DNA of 24,543 nucleotides, taken from the IMG/VR virus record IMGVR_UViG_3300027805_000086, positions 1 through 24,543 of that record; one strand, written 5' to 3'. The translations under genes and the position numbers were made by a program. Shown one piece after another: positions 23,319 through 24,543 of this stretch. How positions within the stretch are numbered: the stretch's first letter is position 1; every line of letters begins with the position of its first letter. Under the pieces are notes generated by a model. That model was given only the letters and a program-made list of their open reading frames with translations, was not told where the DNA came from and did no database searches. This stretch comes from a virus.

Positions 23319-24272
23319 GTGGCAACCCGTCTACCTTACTACGTCAGCGAAGGCGACATTTACAGCAGGATCATGGGCCAGCAGGCTATGCCGCAGGGCC
23401 TTCTTAATCCTTATGCTGGGTTTACTGGCGGCTACGATCCTGGTCTTTATCAGCGCATGAGAGATGAGGCCGCAAGACTCAATGCGGCTTACATCGTTCC
23501 TGGCCTGCTTGATCTTGGTGGTGGCGGCATGGGAGATCAAGGTTCAATGGGTGCTACTGATTACGGACTCGGACTGATCGGGATGGGGCAGTCTCTTTCC
23601 GGTTATGGTCTGACCGGACTCGGCGATGCAATCGGCAATATCGGCATCGGCCAGCTTGGTGCGGCAGAGGCAGACGCAGCCGCGCAGGCCGCTACTGCTC
23701 AATCTATGGATGCGGTCGCGGCAGATGCTGCAGCCGCCGCTGCTGCCGCAGCCGCTGCCGCTGATATTGCGGCGATGGGCGATGTTGGCATGGGTAGCGC
23801 AGATGCGTCAGGTGGCCTTGCTGCTGCAGATGGTGTTGGCGCTTCTGGTTTTGGCGACGTTGGTGGATTCGGTAGCGGAGACGCTGGCGGCGGTGATGGA
23901 GGTGGCGGTGGTGGCGGCGGCGGTAAAGTGATCTGCAAAAAGCTCTATGAGATGGGGCGTATGCAGGAAGACATTTACGAGGCAGATCAAGCCTTCGGCG
24001 CTCTGCTGATACAGCAAAGCCCGCAAACGTATGCCGGATACATCTGCTGGGCTAAGTACGTCGTTGAATGGATGGGCCGCGACGACATCATCGGCAAGAC
24101 CGTGACGGCCATCGTGAGATGCCTTGCAAAGCCTTGGTCCATTGCAATGGCCGAGGAAATGGGTCTAAAGGTTAAGAGCAACTGGTTCGGCAGGTTCCTG
24201 CTAAAACGTGGGTTGCAAGTTTGCGATTTCATCGGCAAGATGAATCAAGATAGGAGTGTTCAAAATGTCTAG
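23319..24272 (+). CDS. Virion structural protein with poly-Ala and poly-Gly linkers
   Basis: The 317-residue product starts MATRLPYYVSEGDIYSRIMG at GTG 23319; AAGGAG at 23305-23310 sits eight bases upstream, which decides this start over the GTG at 23289. The N-terminal 70 residues are followed by a Gly/Ala-rich middle with a run of about 11 Ala (near 23725-23760) and a run of nine Gly (near 23900-23925). The C-terminal domain begins KVICKKLYEMGRMQEDIYEA and includes YAGYICWAKYVVEWMGRDDI. Similar C-terminal domains appear in virion proteins of other tailed phages, without a known role. An internal virion or tail-tip component is a guess from position. Confidence 0.72.
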   Translation: MATRLPYYVSEGDIYSRIMGQQAMPQGLLNPYAGFTGGYDPGLYQRMRDEAARLNAAYIVPGLLDLGGGGMGDQGSMGATDYGLGLIGMGQSLSGYGLTGLGDAIGNIGIGQLGAAEADAAAQAATAQSMDAVAADAAAAAAAAAAAADIAAMGDVGMGSADASGGLAAADGVGASGFGDVGGFGSGDAGGGDGGGGGGGGGKVICKKLYEMGRMQEDIYEADQAFGALLIQQSPQTYAGYICWAKYVVEWMGRDDIIGKTVTAIVRCLAKPWSIAMAEEMGLKVKSNWFGRFLLKRGLQVCDFIGKMNQDRSVQNV

Positions 24273-24543
24273 TGGCGGCGGTACTCAAACAGTTACGCAG
24301 CAGGTCGATCCTGCAATCAAAGAAACCTATCTGCAAGATATTGCGCAGCGGCGCCAAGTCGCGGCAGCGACGCCTGTTCAGCAGTTTGCTGGATTTACTC
24401 CTCTTTACGAGGCCGGAGAGAGGCAGCTCACTAATCTAGGGTTGACTCCGTTCTCGCCTGAAGAAATCACTACTTTTCAGAATCCATACGAGCAGGCAGT
24501 CGTGCAGCAGACAATGCGCGACATTGAAGAGCAGCGCCAGATG
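24265..24543 (+). CDS. Virion protein N-terminus, cut by the window end
   Basis: The frame is open from ATG 24265 to the end of the window (93 codons), overlapping the previous stop by 8 bp. GGAG at 24253-24256 lies eight bases upstream. The sequence starts MSSGGGTQTVTQQVDPAIKE and later reads FQNPYEQAVVQQTMRDIEEQ. The Gly/Thr-rich start with an NPYE-x-AVVQ-x-x-x-x-DI motif is the usual opening of a large repetitive phage structural protein, so the complete gene is probably much longer. Exact role unknown. Confidence 0.8.
   Translation, partial: MSSGGGTQTVTQQVDPAIKETYLQDIAQRRQVAAATPVQQFAGFTPLYEAGERQLTNLGLTPFSPEEITTFQNPYEQAVVQQTMRDIEEQRQM

Overview
The window is a 24.5 kb piece of a tailed-phage genome (class Caudoviricetes). 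Every confident gene lies on the + strand. Genes are tightly packed, with many ATGA/GTGA/TGATG stop-start overlaps and roughly 55-60 % GC. There is no integrase, repressor, tRNA or CRISPR array. The structural set has a TerS-like protein, TerL, portal, scaffold, SU10/DUF5309-type capsid protein, a head-tail adaptor and a P22 gp10-like stabilisation protein. There is no tape-measure, tail-tube or sheath gene, so podovirus morphology is most likely. The domain types resemble uncultured freshwater or marine phages of Gram-negative (probably proteobacterial) hosts, but the host cannot be fixed from sequence alone.

Layout. 1-4040 is a replication/recombination module: the tail of an upstream gene, a Cas4/RecB-like DUF2800 nuclease with a probable Fe-S site, an SSB-like protein with an acidic C-terminal tip, a rho-independent terminator, and a zinc-finger/TOPRIM primase fused to a RepA-like helicase. 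4041-4199 is a dense iteron/palindrome array. 4200-5495 holds an unknown protein and a TerS-like protein, whose 3' end begins a cluster of DnaA-box sequences running into a 373 bp gene-free gap with a GC-rich island (5496-5868). 5869-9061 has TerL and a set of small accessory genes: three small Lys-rich proteins, a Cys-cluster protein and a GT-A glycosyltransferase. An HNH endonuclease sits at 9099-9569. 9566-14008 is the head module (portal, small protein, scaffold, major capsid), closed by a hairpin terminator that must be leaky because the next gene starts 4 bp later. 14052-18383 holds a conserved small protein, a second glycosyltransferase, the adaptor and tail-fibre/adhesin genes. 18386-20600 is a lysis cassette (XhlA-like protein, a TM protein, a 3TM holin, an inserted GIY-YIG endonuclease, and a GH24 endolysin). 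20584-24543 returns to tail and virion proteins, the last one cut by the window end.

How it works together: the left module would prime and unwind phage DNA. The terminases package it through the portal into a scaffold-assembled head, and adaptor and stabilisation proteins close the head. The fibre-like proteins contact the host, and holin plus endolysin release progeny. The most notable non-textbook signals are the GANTC-rich iteron array after the primase-helicase gene, the DnaA-box cluster spanning the terS-terL junction, a putative adhesin with two exact-period repeat systems (20 residues and 10 residues with invariant Trp), a HiPIP-like cysteine protein, and a jelly-roll domain apparently split by a widespread insertion module.
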